DNA of 64,000 bases from Heliomicrobium gestii (GTDB taxonomy: Bacteria; Bacillota; Desulfitobacteriia; Heliobacteriales; Heliobacteriaceae): positions 62,001 through 126,000 of the forward strand of contig NZ_WXEX01000011.1 of the NCBI RefSeq assembly GCF_009877435.1, written 5' to 3'. Positions 24,372-32,279 of this stretch are shown one piece after another. The first letter of the stretch is position 1. The number at the start of each line of letters is the position of its first letter. Position numbers and translations under genes: made by a program. A model generated the notes under the pieces. It was not told where the DNA came from and did no database searches. It saw only the letters and a program-made list of their open reading frames with translations.

Positions 24372-25391
24372 TCAGGCGCCGATCAGGCGCGTGTAGACCG
24401 CTTTTGCCTGGACCGGGTCCTGGGTTCCCCGGATCATCGCCCGGCCATCGCGGAAGAGCACCATCTCCCCTTCGGCCGAGGAAAAGCGAAGCAGGTAGGG
24501 GGTGATCTCCACCTTCCCCGCTCCGGACAACCGCCCCGCCATCATCTCCAGATCCAATTCGGCCGGCCGAGCCGGCGTGACTTGAACGGCGTTGGCGCCA
24601 CAGAGGGGGGTCGCCTGCATCTCTTCCCGGCCAGAGAGAAAGGGAAACTCCCTCCGCTGGCAGGCCGGACAGTCGTCGCGGCGCGCCTGGGACAGATCGA
24701 TCAGGTCATAGCGGTTGTCCCAGAGATCGACGGAAAAAAGTCCACCTGCCAGTTCTTCCGCCCGCCCCGCCAGCACTTTCATCGCCTCGACGGCCTGAAA
24801 GGCGGTGATCATCTGGATCGCCGGCGCTAGGATGCCCGCCATGTCACAGGTGGGGACTGATCCGGGCGGCGGCGGTGATGGGATCAGGCAGCGCAGGCAG
24901 GGTCCCTGTCCGGGCCGGACGACCATGGCCATCCCGTGGGCCCCCGTCACGCCGCCGTAGATCCAGGGGATGCCTGCCTGGACACAGGCGTCGTTGAGCA
25001 GGTAGCGCAGGTCGAAATTGTCGCTGCCATCGAGAACGAGATCCACCCCTTCGAGCAGGCGGGGCAGGTTAGCCCAGTGAATGTCGGCCACGACAGCCTC
25101 CACCTCGATCTCGCTGTTGATGGCCTGCAACCTCGCTTTGGCCGCTACCGCTTTCGGGATCATGGCCGTCACATCGGCCTCATCATAGAGAATCTGCCGC
25201 TGCAGGTTCGACAGCTCCACAAAATCGCGATCGACCAGGACCAGCTTGCCCACACCGGCCCGGGCGAGGCTGTTGGCCAAGTGGGTTCCCAGGGCGCCCA
25301 CGCCGGCGATCAGCACCGTCGAATCGTCCAATCGCCGCTGCCCCGCTTCACCGAAAGGGCTGAAGCGAATTTGTTTGATGTAGCGTTCCAT
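24372..25391 (-). CDS. ThiF/MoeB-type E1 adenylyltransferase
   Basis: This enzyme adenylates the C-terminal glycine of a small ubiquitin-like sulfur carrier such as ThiS or MoaD. The nucleotide-binding domain has LIAGVGALGTHLANSLARAG and DRDFVELSNLQRQ; DGSDNFDLRYLLND follows. Two zinc-binding pairs are seen, CLRC (mid) and CPAC (about residue 245). After the core a ~75-residue C-terminal domain ends TPYLLRFSSAEGEMVLF. Length is 339 residues from ATG at 25391. It is one base from the M28 peptidase stop, so the two are coupled. thiS-thiG-thiH elsewhere in the window lack a thiF, so this is a candidate partner, but MoeB is equally possible. Confidence 0.85.
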   Translation of the reverse strand: MERYIKQIRFSPFGEAGQRRLDDSTVLIAGVGALGTHLANSLARAGVGKLVLVDRDFVELSNLQRQILYDEADVTAMIPKAVAAKARLQAINSEIEVEAVVADIHWANLPRLLEGVDLVLDGSDNFDLRYLLNDACVQAGIPWIYGGVTGAHGMAMVVRPGQGPCLRCLIPSPPPPGSVPTCDMAGILAPAIQMITAFQAVEAMKVLAGRAEELAGGLFSVDLWDNRYDLIDLSQARRDDCPACQRREFPFLSGREEMQATPLCGANAVQVTPARPAELDLEMMAGRLSGAGKVEITPYLLRFSSAEGEMVLFRDGRAMIRGTQDPVQAKAVYTRLIGA

Positions 25392-25392
25392 T

Positions 25393-26586
25393 TTATCCGC
25401 CCCTTTTCCCTGCCGTCTCGGCCAAGCTGTACATGGCCCGCCAACTCCAATCGGCAATCCGCGCCAGCTTCTCCGGTCGGATCATGGCCACGCCGTCCTG
25501 GGGCGTATGGTTCCCCTCGAGCCAACTGGCTGACAGCACAGAGATCGCCGGCACCCCTTTATCGACAAAGGATTGGTGATCGCTGTTGTGGCTGCCGTGA
25601 TCCTGGGGATAGAGGCGCACCCCGGCATCCTTGGCCGTCTCATCGAGGACGCCCAGCCAGGGAAGGCGGTCGGGGAGCCAACAGATAAAATCACGCTCTT
25701 CCCCGTTTCCGACGGTATCCAGGTTGATCAGGCCGATCATATCCTCCAAGGGAATCGTCGGATGTTCCACATAATATTTGGACCCGATCAGACCGCCCTC
25801 TTCGCCGGAAAACAGGAAAAAAGCGAGACTGCATTGCGGTGGTGTCTGGATGGCGGCGCAGGCGATCTCCAGCAACACGGCCACCCCGGAGGCGTTGTCG
25901 TTGGCGCCGGGGTAGAGCGAACCGTCCCAAAGGCCCAGATGGTCGTAGTGGGCCGACAGGGCCACGACCTGATTGCGCAGGCGAGGATCCCGTCCGGGGA
26001 TGTAGCCGATCAGGTTGTCCGCCGTTCCCCCGCCTCCTGCCTGTGGCGCAAGCCGCATACGCCCGTTCACATTGATCAAAGAAAACGACGGAACGGGGAA
26101 GGTTTGGAAATAGGTTCCCCCTTCCCCTTTTGGCTGGATTCCCCACTTTTCCCACAGTTGGGCCACATACTCGCCGGCCTGCACCGCCCCGCGTCCACCG
26201 GCGAGACGCCCCTGCCAATCCGGCTGGGACAGCACCGCCACATGGCTGCGCATCCGCGCCAGGTCGAGCCGCCGTTCGGGCAGCCCTGCAGCCGGCGCAA
26301 GGGCAGGCAAGGGCTTTTCGGCATTCAGTTGGCGACTGCCAAACCAGCCTGCCAGACTGGCCGTCACCGCCGCCAGGGCGCCGATGAAGACGCGGCGGCG
26401 GCTGATCGACCGGGAGGCCGGGGACGCTGCTTCATCATCGTCCCCCGCATCAGGCCGTTCTGCCTCCTGCCGCTCTCCGCTGCGCCCTGTCAAGTCTTCA
26501 AGCCGCTGTTGATCCCTTTTTTCGATCCCCAAAGGGGGGCTGTCCCCCCAGGGGTTGTTTTTTTTACGATTTCCACCAATGGCCAC
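25393..26586 (-). CDS. Exported zinc aminopeptidase, M28 family
   Basis: A di-zinc exopeptidase of the M28 type. The metal ligands are visible: SAHYDHLG, GANDNASG, SGEEGGLIGS (catalytic and ligand Glu), NLDTVG and the final His in NHTPQD. Residues 62-84 contain SRRRVFIGALAAVTASLAGW, a twin-arginine-like signal or membrane anchor, preceded by an unusually long ~60-residue charged N-terminus. Length is 397 residues. The start is a weakly supported GTG, so a later start nearer the signal is possible. It lies between the GH57-GT4 gene and the ThiF/MoeB gene in one direction. Confidence 0.88.
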   Translation of the reverse strand: MAIGGNRKKNNPWGDSPPLGIEKRDQQRLEDLTGRSGERQEAERPDAGDDDEAASPASRSISRRRVFIGALAAVTASLAGWFGSRQLNAEKPLPALAPAAGLPERRLDLARMRSHVAVLSQPDWQGRLAGGRGAVQAGEYVAQLWEKWGIQPKGEGGTYFQTFPVPSFSLINVNGRMRLAPQAGGGGTADNLIGYIPGRDPRLRNQVVALSAHYDHLGLWDGSLYPGANDNASGVAVLLEIACAAIQTPPQCSLAFFLFSGEEGGLIGSKYYVEHPTIPLEDMIGLINLDTVGNGEERDFICWLPDRLPWLGVLDETAKDAGVRLYPQDHGSHNSDHQSFVDKGVPAISVLSASWLEGNHTPQDGVAMIRPEKLARIADWSWRAMYSLAETAGKRGG

Positions 26587-26687
26587 CGGGCATGAACCCG
26601 CCTTTCCCCTTCGATGATGGAGGGATTCTCGGTATCATCCAGTTAGACACGCGGGGGCGGAAATCCTCTGGAAGGGGGCCGGGAATC

Positions 26688-29507
26688 CTAACTGGCCGCC
26701 TCGGTGACGGCGCCGGCGGTCAACCGCTTGATCGTCGCCTGCCTATACAGGCAGACCGTTTGCTCGGCCACGGTATCCCAACCGTAGATCTCGTCCACTT
26801 CCCGCAAGGCCTCTCGAACCATCGCCGCTGCGCCGTCACGGTCGGCCAGCACCCGGACGATCGCATCGGCCAGCGCCTCGGCATCACCGGGGGGGACTTT
26901 GAGACCGTTTTCTCCGTGGCGGATGATCTCGCCGAGCCCGCCGGCATCGCCGACGATAACCGGCGTTCCCGCCGCCATCGCTTCCAGCGCCACAATGCCA
27001 AAAGGCTCATAGAGACTGGGGAAGACAGCCGCCTCAGCAGACGTGAGCAGACGGTTGCGGGTGTTGTCATCGACAAAACCAGCGAAGGTGATCCGCTCGC
27101 TCACGCCCAGCGCCGCCGCCCGTCCCTTCAACGACTCCAATAAGGGGCCTTTGCCGGCGATGATCAGGCGCGCCTGGGGGCGACGGCGCAGCACCGACGG
27201 CATGGCCTCGACCAAGACCGGAGCGCCTTTTTCCGTCACCAGACGCCCGACATGGAAGATGATCTCTTCACCGGGCTGACAAAAGGCCTCCAGGGGCTTG
27301 CCCTCACCGGGAACGGGCGCCACGTTGGCCGGATCGACGCCGTTGGGGATGGTGCAGATCTCGTTCCAGGGGGCGTCAAAGAGGAAGGACACCTCACGGG
27401 TCATGTAATCAGAGCAGGCGATCAGCCCGTCGGCGGCGGCCACCAGTTCCGCCTCCGCCCGGTGGATGCTGCGCTGCAGGTCGTTCCAGAGGCCGCGCTG
27501 GCGGCCATGCTCGGTCGCATGGATCGTCACCGCCAGGGGGATGTCCGTTTGTTTGCGGATTTCCCGGGCCGCCAGGCCGACCAGCCAATCATGGGCATGG
27601 ATGACAGCGGGCAGGCCGGCAGCGGTTTCCGCCATCACGCCGGAGACTAGGGCCATATTGAAACGGTAGACCCAATCGAGGAAATCGGCTTCCTGAGGCG
27701 CGCCAGGCACAGGCAGGCGGATGATCGTGACGCCGTCAACGGTCTCCCGTTCGGCGCAGCCGGGGACGGCGCAGGTGAACACCGTCACCGGAACGCCCTG
27801 GGCGACGAGGGCCTTGCTCAGATCGGCCACAGCCCGTCCCAGACCGCCCACCACGCGGGGCGGGTATTCCCAGGTCAACATCCAGACCGGTTCGGTCTGG
27901 ACAAAAGGCGCCGCCGGGGCGGAGGGGCGATTGAAGCGGACATAATCGTGATAATCGATTTCGGCGAAGAGGGGGTGCTTCCATTGCGCCTCAGTGAGGG
28001 ACGCCTCGTCGACCTTGCCTTCGCGCAAGGAGCGGGCCAACGACCAGAAGAGCCGCAGATGCTCGTTCAAACGGCGGGTGACGTATTCCACCGTCGTTCC
28101 CGTGTACATGATAAAGGGCCAGTCGCTGGACTGGGCCAGCATCAGTTCCCGCGCCGCCTGGTTCAGGGCGCGTCCCGTCTCGCCTTCGGCCACAGGGAAG
28201 GCCTGGGCCAGGGCGACCATCTCTTTTTCCGCCCGGTGCAGGTGCCGGTAGATCCAGTCGTTCTGTTCGCTCAACCAGACTTTGCCGAAGCCATCCTCGC
28301 CCCAGGTGCTGAAAGCGATGCGGCCCGCCGGCCCGGGGCCATGGGCCTCCCGGTAGCGTCGCGGCGTCGAAGCGACGACAAGGGAATCGGGCGCGGCCAT
28401 CCGGCGCAGCACCGCTTCGAGAAAAGCAGGGCCCTCATACCACCAGTGGCCGAAGAGTTCCGCGTCATAAGGCGACAGCACGATGGGCGGTTCCGCCATC
28501 GTCTTGCTCAGGTGTTCCACCTGGGCGCAGCGGTTGCGGACAAAGTTATCGGCGTGGGCATTCACCTTGCCCATGGCCCAGTCGGGCCGGTAGGGTTCCT
28601 TGTGATCAGTATTTCCGGTGATGCGGTAATACTTGAAGCCCGTATCGGCGGGCACGTCCGTATCCAGGTAAGGCGCGACCGTCGCAAAGGGCAGGTCATA
28701 GCCGATGTCGCGGTAAAATTCGCGGTAGTCGTAATCGCCGGGATAGCCGCTTTTTTTGTCCCAGACCTGATGGGACGTCTCGGGATCGCGGGCGAAGGCC
28801 GAAACCTGATGACCGATCTGGAGCGGCTGGTAGAAGCTGGCCGGTTCGGGCAGCGCCCGCTGGAAGGTGCCGTTGTCGACGACAAAACAGCAGACCCCCT
28901 CCTGGGCGAGCACTTTTTCCACCCCGGGGGCGTAGGCGCATTCAGGCAGCCAGAAGCCGTGGGGGGCCATGCCGAAGATGGCTTTGTGCTGGTTAATCCC
29001 CGTCCGGATCTGAGGCCGCCAACTCCCTTCCGACGCATAAGGCAAAAAGGCGTGGGTGGCCGCCGAGGTCCAGAGGTCGAGATGGCCCGATTCGGCCAGC
29101 GAGCGCCAGGCGTCGGTGATCCGGCCGCTCCAATCATCGCGAAAGAGGCGCTGGCAGGTCTCGAGTTTTTCCCGATACATGGCGGCCAGAGGCGCAAAGT
29201 CCTTGTCGCCTTCGGTTCGTTCTTGTTCTTGGGCGGCCAGGGTGAGCATCTTGTCTAAATAGCGCAGGTAGCGCTGCTGCAGTAGACTGTCGGTCAGCAT
29301 GGCCGCCAGCGATGGGGTCACCGAGAAGGTGACCTGGAAAGGCACCTGTTCTTGGCGAAGGCGCAGCCACGATTCAGTGAGCGGCAGATAACACTCGGTC
29401 AGCGCCTCGAAGAGCCAGCGCTCCTCCATGTACTCCGGCTTTTCCGGATGCCTCACATAGGGAAGGTGCGCATGGAGCACCAGCGCCCAGCAGCCTTTAC
29501 CGGTCAT
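26688..29507 (-). CDS. Fused GH57 alpha-glucan branching enzyme and GT4 glycosyltransferase
   Basis: A two-enzyme fusion of 939 residues. The first ~530 residues are a GH57 (alpha/beta)7 domain of the 1,4-alpha-glucan branching type. VLHAHLPYVRHPE opens it; E189 in GFWLPECAYAPG is the predicted nucleophile and D348 in LSPYDAELFGHWWYEGP the acid. From about residue 553 a GT4 (glycogen synthase-like) domain follows: LTWEYPPRVVGGLGRAV, FHVGRLVTEKGAPVLVEA and SLYEPFGIVALEAM. It could both extend and branch an alpha-glucan. The ATG overlaps the end of the DUF4912 gene by 11 bp, indicating coupling. Confidence 0.92.
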   Translation of the reverse strand: MTGKGCWALVLHAHLPYVRHPEKPEYMEERWLFEALTECYLPLTESWLRLRQEQVPFQVTFSVTPSLAAMLTDSLLQQRYLRYLDKMLTLAAQEQERTEGDKDFAPLAAMYREKLETCQRLFRDDWSGRITDAWRSLAESGHLDLWTSAATHAFLPYASEGSWRPQIRTGINQHKAIFGMAPHGFWLPECAYAPGVEKVLAQEGVCCFVVDNGTFQRALPEPASFYQPLQIGHQVSAFARDPETSHQVWDKKSGYPGDYDYREFYRDIGYDLPFATVAPYLDTDVPADTGFKYYRITGNTDHKEPYRPDWAMGKVNAHADNFVRNRCAQVEHLSKTMAEPPIVLSPYDAELFGHWWYEGPAFLEAVLRRMAAPDSLVVASTPRRYREAHGPGPAGRIAFSTWGEDGFGKVWLSEQNDWIYRHLHRAEKEMVALAQAFPVAEGETGRALNQAARELMLAQSSDWPFIMYTGTTVEYVTRRLNEHLRLFWSLARSLREGKVDEASLTEAQWKHPLFAEIDYHDYVRFNRPSAPAAPFVQTEPVWMLTWEYPPRVVGGLGRAVADLSKALVAQGVPVTVFTCAVPGCAERETVDGVTIIRLPVPGAPQEADFLDWVYRFNMALVSGVMAETAAGLPAVIHAHDWLVGLAAREIRKQTDIPLAVTIHATEHGRQRGLWNDLQRSIHRAEAELVAAADGLIACSDYMTREVSFLFDAPWNEICTIPNGVDPANVAPVPGEGKPLEAFCQPGEEIIFHVGRLVTEKGAPVLVEAMPSVLRRRPQARLIIAGKGPLLESLKGRAAALGVSERITFAGFVDDNTRNRLLTSAEAAVFPSLYEPFGIVALEAMAAGTPVIVGDAGGLGEIIRHGENGLKVPPGDAEALADAIVRVLADRDGAAAMVREALREVDEIYGWDTVAEQTVCLYRQATIKRLTAGAVTEAAS

Positions 29508-30012
29508 GAGACGGCCCCCTTTCGCTTTCTCCCTGATAGAGCGAGAAGGAGCTTACGGTCGCCTCGCCCGCTTCGATGTTCAACCGATCGGCCAGGTCTT
29601 CCAGGGCGACGGGCCGGATCCCGCCGGAGATGGCCATGGCGCGGCCAGGCCGGCCCTTCGCCTGCCCGGAAGGCGGCACATGGATCGTCGTCGAGGCCAA
29701 GATGACGATGAACTGTCCGGCAGGGGTAAGCACGCCGATTTGGGCGCGATAGCACTCCCCGGAGGCCATGCCGTTGATGTACCAATTTTCAGTGCCAGGC
29801 GGCAGTTCTGCCAGGTACTCCGTCACCCATCGGTTGCCCTCCTCCCGCTCCAGCCGCAGGCGGCAAGGCGTATCGGGACCAAGACCCCAATTATGTAAAA
29901 CTCGTATGCGCATCGCTTCTGTCAATTCCCAGTAGATGAAGATGTGGTAGGGATCGCGGACCAGCACACCAATATAATCCTCGTCATACCGCTCCGGCAG
30001 ACTCGTGGCCAT
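29497..30012 (-). CDS. DUF4912-containing protein
   Basis: This 171-residue protein starts LPERYDEDYIGVLVRDPYHIFIYWE, characteristic of DUF4912, a small beta-rich domain often encoded beside GH57 and glycogen-type enzymes. The middle region (CRLRLEREEGNRW, ENWYINGMASGECYRAQIG) suggests an immunoglobulin- or carbohydrate-binding-like sandwich; that is inference. No signal peptide is seen. It overlaps the GH57-GT4 gene by 11 bp and shares its promoter, so it probably assists alpha-glucan metabolism. Confidence 0.85.
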   Translation of the reverse strand: MATSLPERYDEDYIGVLVRDPYHIFIYWELTEAMRIRVLHNWGLGPDTPCRLRLEREEGNRWVTEYLAELPPGTENWYINGMASGECYRAQIGVLTPAGQFIVILASTTIHVPPSGQAKGRPGRAMAISGGIRPVALEDLADRLNIEAGEATVSSFSLYQGESERGPSHDR

Positions 30013-30053
30013 TGCATCTTCCTCCTAACAATGAATTGAAATCGCCATTTTCC

Positions 30054-30062
30054 ATTATAGCA
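30054..30062 (-). promoter_or_regulatory. Extended -10 promoter for the DUF4912-GH57 operon
   Basis: The minus strand reads TGCTATAAT, an extended -10, about 45 bases upstream of the DUF4912 start. No good -35 is seen at the usual distance, as expected for extended -10 promoters. Confidence 0.5.
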
Positions 30063-30095
30063 AGAGATGGCGCTGCCATGAGTTAAAATCAGGGA

Positions 30096-30138
30096 AAAAA
30101 CAAAAAAAGCCGCCGGAGATAGACCTCCGGCGGTTTTT
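30096..30138 (-). terminator. Intrinsic terminator after perR
   Basis: CCGCCGGAG pairs with CTCCGGCGG around a six-base loop. Both flanks are suitable: A-rich on the left (T-run on the minus strand) and TTTTT on the right, so it could work in both directions. It ends perR transcripts and separates them from the DUF4912 operon. Confidence 0.92.
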
Positions 30139-30196
30139 CGCGCTCCCAATCGCCCTATGTTCTTGCGCGCTCAGCAGTGAAACAGGATCGTCCCGG

Positions 30197-30598
30197 TCAC
30201 ATGCTGACCGCTTTACGGCACTCGGCGCAGCGGCCGAAAAATTCGATCCGGTGCCCCTTGATATCATGGCCGCTGTTCTCCTCGGCCTGCCGAACCCATG
30301 GCTCCGGCGGTTCGATGAAGATGTCAAAGACGCCCTGGCAGTTCTCGCAGATAAAATGGCAGTGGTTCTCCACGTTGCCGTCATAGCGGGAACTGGCGCC
30401 GGCATAGGTCATCTCCCGGATCAGGCCTTGTTGAACCAGCGCGTTCAGGTTGCGGTACACCGTACCGAGGCTGATGTCGGGGATCTGCTGGCGCGCCTCT
30501 TGGTAGACCCAATCGGCGGTAGGATGACAGGTCGTGCCTTGAACGATTTCTAAAACGAGCGATTTTTGTCGTGTCATACGTGGTCCGATGGCGCCCAT
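30197..30598 (-). CDS. perR: Peroxide-sensing Fur-family repressor, PerR type
   Basis: A Fur-family metalloregulator with an N-terminal winged helix (HPTADWVYQEARQQIPDISL, TVYRNLNALVQQGLI) and a C-terminal dimerisation domain. All five ligands of the PerR regulatory site can be aligned: H25, D73 (SSRYD), H79 and H81 (NHCHFIC) and D92 (Asp where Fur usually has Glu). The structural zinc cysteines C84 and C87 and a C-terminal CAEC pair are present. I therefore call it PerR rather than Fur. Length is 133 residues from ATG at 30598 after GGTGGG; the frame extends upstream beyond the promoter, so earlier starts are excluded. A Fur-family box overlaps its own promoter, suggesting autorepression. 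Confidence 0.88.
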   Translation of the reverse strand: MGAIGPRMTRQKSLVLEIVQGTTCHPTADWVYQEARQQIPDISLGTVYRNLNALVQQGLIREMTYAGASSRYDGNVENHCHFICENCQGVFDIFIEPPEPWVRQAEENSGHDIKGHRIEFFGRCAECRKAVSM

Positions 30599-30640
30599 GG
30601 CATTCCCACCCTTCCAGAGAGGACATAAAGAATCCAATCT

Positions 30641-30659
30641 GATATCTATTACTATTAGC
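30641..30659 (-). promoter_or_regulatory. Fur-family box in the perR promoter
   Basis: On the minus strand the 19-mer GCTAATAGTAATAGATATC matches 13 of 19 positions of the classical Fur box. It overlaps the end of the -10 hexamer. It shares TAATAGTAAT with the box before the small RCKP gene at 32222-32240, at the same place relative to the promoter. Confidence 0.6.
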
Positions 30660-30685
30660 ATATCGTGATTGAGATTCATTGTCAA
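30657..30685 (-). promoter_or_regulatory. perR promoter
   Basis: On the minus strand TTGACA (30685-30680) and TATGCT (30662-30657) are exactly 17 bp apart, giving a leader of about 50 bases to the chosen perR start. Confidence 0.82.
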
Positions 30686-30750
30686 CAGGGGTTTTTCCCT
30701 CTCTTGCAGGCTGCCTCACGCCATCGAACCTAGAGCAAGGAAAGAAACCG

Positions 30751-31872
30751 TTACTCGCCCAACCGCACTAACTCATAGGTCCGGCTGCCCAGGCCCATCT
30801 CCTCGGCGTGACGGAGTTGGATGGCGCCATCGACAGAAGGATGAACGATGCGGAACTTGTCGACGCCCGCATGCGGTTCCCCTTGCCCGGCGTCGCCGAG
30901 GCGGCCGTCGCGCAACCCCGGCGCCTGATTGACCAGATCGTAGCAGGCTTGGTCCAAGGCGACGGGATCGTCCGAGGCCAAGATGCCGATGTCGGGAACA
31001 ATGGGGGCGTCGCTCCATGAACAGCAGTCACACTCGGGAGACACATCAAGGACGAAGTTGATGAAGGTCACTTTGCCCTTTTCCCGCTTCTCCTTCACTG
31101 CAGCGTAGGCGTATTCGGCCATCTTTTCCTGCAACAATCCCACATCGGTGTTCCAATTGACGGCGATGGCCTTGTGGGGACAGGTGACGGTGCACTCGCC
31201 GCAACCGATGCAGCGCTCACCGGCGATGACGGCCCTCTCCCCCAGGGAGATGGCGTCGACAGGGCACCAGTGGACGCATTTGCCGCAGACCTTGCACTTG
31301 TCATTGACTTCAGGCTTTACGTCTTGATGCTGAACCAGTTTGCCGGAGCGGGAAGCCAAGCCCATGGCCAGGTTCTTGATCGCTCCGCCGAAGCCGGTCA
31401 TCTCATGGCCCTTGAAGTGACTCAGCACGATCATCCCATCGGCGTCAAGGGGAATGGCGGCGATCTTGGCCTCCTTGAGACGCTTCCCCTCGATGGGAAC
31501 GTTGCGGTACTCTTTCCCGTTCAACCCGTCGGCGATGATGACCGGCGCCTTCACCGTCGCATAGGAATAGCCGTTCTCCATGGCCGTGTCCATATGGTCG
31601 ACGGCGTTCGAACGGGATCCCCGGTAGAGGGTGTTCGAATCGGTCAAAAAGGGGCGCGCCTCCTTGCGCCGCACCTCGTCGACGACGGCGCCGACGAAGG
31701 GCGGCCGGATCGTGGCTGTGTTGCCCCGTTCCCCAAAATGCATCTTGATGGCCACCAGTTCGCCTTTTTCCACACCGTCGACCGTTCCCGCCGCCTTGAT
31801 CAGCCGGCGCAGCTTGTCCACGAGCCCTTTGCCCGCTTTCGCTCTCGGCGAGACGAAATACACCTTTGCCAT
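30751..31872 (-). CDS. DUF362 protein with two [4Fe-4S] clusters
   Basis: A 373-residue protein with a DUF362 domain (VAIKMHFGERGNTATIRPP, DSNTLYRGSRSNAVDH, SHFKGHEMTGFGGAIKNLAMG) and a ferredoxin insert of two cluster motifs, CKVCGKCVHWCP and CIGCGECTVTCP, around residues 193-235. Such proteins are widespread in anaerobes; their reaction is not established, and an electron-transfer or redox-enzyme role is inferred from the clusters. It has its own promoter. It precedes perR in the same direction but a physical link in function is not shown. Confidence 0.9.
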   Translation of the reverse strand: MAKVYFVSPRAKAGKGLVDKLRRLIKAAGTVDGVEKGELVAIKMHFGERGNTATIRPPFVGAVVDEVRRKEARPFLTDSNTLYRGSRSNAVDHMDTAMENGYSYATVKAPVIIADGLNGKEYRNVPIEGKRLKEAKIAAIPLDADGMIVLSHFKGHEMTGFGGAIKNLAMGLASRSGKLVQHQDVKPEVNDKCKVCGKCVHWCPVDAISLGERAVIAGERCIGCGECTVTCPHKAIAVNWNTDVGLLQEKMAEYAYAAVKEKREKGKVTFINFVLDVSPECDCCSWSDAPIVPDIGILASDDPVALDQACYDLVNQAPGLRDGRLGDAGQGEPHAGVDKFRIVHPSVDGAIQLRHAEEMGLGSRTYELVRLGE

Positions 31873-31940
31873 CTTCCCGGTTCCTCCTCATGAGAAAAGC
31901 AGGGTCAACTTCCCTGCTTGTTCTCTTCCTTCACTATTCA

Positions 31941-31970
31941 AGTATAACCAAGGGACACTGCTCCCATCAA
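31941..31970 (-). promoter_or_regulatory. Promoter of the DUF362 gene
   Basis: On the minus strand TTGATG (31970-31965) and TATACT (31946-31941) are 18 bp apart, about 70 bases upstream of the start codon. Confidence 0.6.
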
Positions 31971-32062
31971 GTCACAAGCGCTCGCCAGTGTCGAATGGAC
32001 GCTTGTCCGCCCGGTATAGCCCTTCAGGAGAAGGAATTTTCAATCTTGGTCACCCTTGGGGA

Positions 32063-32203
32063 TCAACCGCAGCAATTCCCGCCGGACGCCTGGCCCTCTT
32101 GTTTGATCAGTTCATCTTTGGGAGCGCCGCACTTGGGGCACTTGCCGGGCTTGCAACGCTTGTCAATAACCTCGCCACATTTGGCGCACTTGTAAATCGC
32201 CAT
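32063..32203 (-). CDS. RCKP-type rubredoxin-like zinc-ribbon protein (46 aa)
   Basis: A 46-residue protein that starts MAIYKCAKCGEVIDKR, continues CKPGKCPKCGAP and ends GGNCCG. Two CxxC pairs (C6/C9 and C22/C25) form a rubredoxin- or rubrerythrin-like metal knuckle with the RCKP signature. An extra Cys pair lies at the C-terminus. The ATG has an excellent GGAGGTG six bases upstream, and a TTGACA/TAGGAT promoter precedes it. A Fur-family box lies just after the -10, so peroxide or iron control by PerR is likely. A role in electron transfer for oxidative stress is inference from the family and the box. Confidence 0.85.
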   Translation of the reverse strand: MAIYKCAKCGEVIDKRCKPGKCPKCGAPKDELIKQEGQASGGNCCG

Positions 32204-32221
32204 ATTGTTCACCTCCATGCG

Positions 32222-32240
32222 CAGTAATGATTACTATTAT
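32222..32240 (-). promoter_or_regulatory. Fur-family box before the RCKP gene
   Basis: The minus-strand 19-mer ATAATAGTAATCATTACTG matches about 14 of 19 positions of the Fur box and contains a perfect palindrome, AGTAATGATTACT, with the TAATNATTA core of Per boxes. It lies between the predicted transcription start and the ribosome site. Confidence 0.68.
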
Positions 32241-32250
32241 GTGTATATTT

Positions 32251-32279
32251 ATCCTATCGCGAGAATGGATGCTTGTCAA
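32251..32279 (-). promoter_or_regulatory. Promoter of the RCKP gene
   Basis: On the minus strand TTGACA (32279-32274) and TAGGAT (32256-32251) are 17 bp apart. The -35 overlaps the bshA stop codon, so the small gene can be expressed independently of the bsh operon. Confidence 0.82.

Noticed and set aside
27948-29258. A 436-codon plus-strand frame opposite the GH57-GT4 gene
   Set aside because: No recognisable domain or ribosome site; the minus-strand frame has catalytic GH57 motifs.
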